Source: Fidelibacterota bacterium UBA1134 (GTDB lineage Bacteria; Fidelibacterota; Marinisomatia; Marinisomatales; S15-B10). From it: a DNA stretch of 22,734 bases. A program made the translations under genes and the position numbers. Numbering within the stretch: the first letter of the stretch is position 1; every line of letters starts with the position of its first letter. The stretch lies in the NCBI GenBank assembly GCA_002311975.1, contig DCAL01000113.1, positions 1-22,734 of the forward strand, read 5' to 3'. Below, piece by piece: positions 22,381 through 22,734 of this stretch. The notes beneath the pieces were generated by a model, which had not been told where the DNA came from, made no database searches, and worked only from the letters and a program-made list of their open reading frames with translations.

Positions 22381-22734
22381 TCACTCACTCCGTACAAGCT
22401 GTTCTACTTTTTCAGCGATGGAGGCAAACAGCTGGCTCACCGGTGAATTGGGATCTTTCACTACAAGCGGAACGCCCGCATCACAGGCTTCCATTAGCTC
22501 CTGAGAGATGGGGATCTCGCCGAGCAGTGGAACATTGAGCCGTTTACTTTCGGCAATACCTCCACCGCGCTTGAAAAGATCGATCCCCACTTGAAACTTC
22601 CCCTTCTCATCGATGCGAACCTCTTTGAAGCCGTCCATTTCAGCAAATGAGACCGTGGCATTCTCAACGGGCTGCCCCTTACTGTCTCTCACAATGCCGG
22701 AAACGAGATAGCCCGCCATATTTTCAATCACACC
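22381..22734 (-). CDS. Mrp/NBP35-type Fe-S carrier ATPase, C-terminal part with unusual insert
   Basis: C-terminal 117 residues of a P-loop ATPase of the Mrp/ApbC family, which carries Fe-S clusters to apoproteins. The 5' end lies beyond the window; GVIENMAGY at the visible start is the conserved GVVENMS motif. FKRGGGIAESKRLNVPLLGE (about 54-73), CDAGVPLVVKDPNSPVSQLF and IAEKV match the Mrp C-terminus. Between ENMAGY and the GGG motif, family members normally have a short stretch with a CPxCG motif that binds the cluster. Here it is replaced by about 40 residues (VSGIVRDSKGQPVENATVSF onward to DEKGKFQVGI) that read like a beta-sandwich segment of the carboxypeptidase regulatory type. No CxxC remains in the visible part. 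Confidence 0.88.
   Translation of the reverse strand, partial: GVIENMAGYLVSGIVRDSKGQPVENATVSFAEMDGFKEVRIDEKGKFQVGIDLFKRGGGIAESKRLNVPLLGEIPISQELMEACDAGVPLVVKDPNSPVSQLFASIAEKVEQLVRSE

Overview
The window (22,734 bases) carries ordinary chromosomal housekeeping genes of a diderm, lipid A-making bacterium, packed densely on both strands. I can support 23 protein genes; the first (thymidine kinase) and last (Mrp-type ATPase) run off the window ends. No rRNA, tRNA, CRISPR array, insertion sequence or phage gene was found, and no stretch above about 300 bases lacks a gene. The best clue to the lineage is an LpxC-FabZ fusion, typical of Bacteroidota and relatives (FCB superphylum). With about 50% G+C, a FloA/NfeD pair and a rearranged bam-skp-lpx cluster, an uncultivated FCB lineage such as Marinimicrobia (SAR406) is plausible. 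That placement is inference, not proof.

Region 1 (1-5279, + strand): thymidine kinase (5' end missing), a CNT nucleoside transporter whose ATG overlaps the tdk stop, adenylate kinase with a four-Cys LID, dephospho-CoA kinase, and a large SLC12/CCC-type transporter. The first four look like one transcription unit for nucleoside salvage and nucleotide/CoA metabolism.

Region 2 (5288-8424, - strand): nfeD, then floA (flotillin-like), then a small membrane-anchored, highly charged protein. The nfeD-floA order matches the known yqeZ-yqfA pairing of Firmicutes.

Region 3 (8558-10735, + strand): an LpxL/HtrB-type acyltransferase, a TsaC/YrdC-type tRNA threonylcarbamoyl-AMP synthase and an exported DUF3108 protein, in close or overlapping order. 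They converge on region 4 at a large inverted repeat.

Region 4 (10845-22734, - strand), in transcription order: mrp (partial), an eight-helix membrane protein, a zinc-ribbon membrane protein, uppS, bamA, skp, lpxD, lpxC-fabZ, lpxA, an exported possible beta-barrel protein, dxr, rseP. From uppS to rseP this is an envelope-assembly operon: undecaprenyl and isoprenoid precursors (UppS, Dxr), lipid A synthesis (LpxA, C, D), outer-membrane protein chaperoning and insertion (Skp, BamA) and envelope-stress proteolysis (RseP). Stops and starts often overlap (GTGA, TAATG, TGATG, ATGA).

The most notable observations are: lpxA appears to start at a rare ATT codon, the only codon that restores the full N-terminus; Mrp seems to have lost its CxxC segment in favour of a beta-rich insert; and non-ATG starts cluster in the middle of the envelope operon. 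I saw no convincing wholly new biological system.
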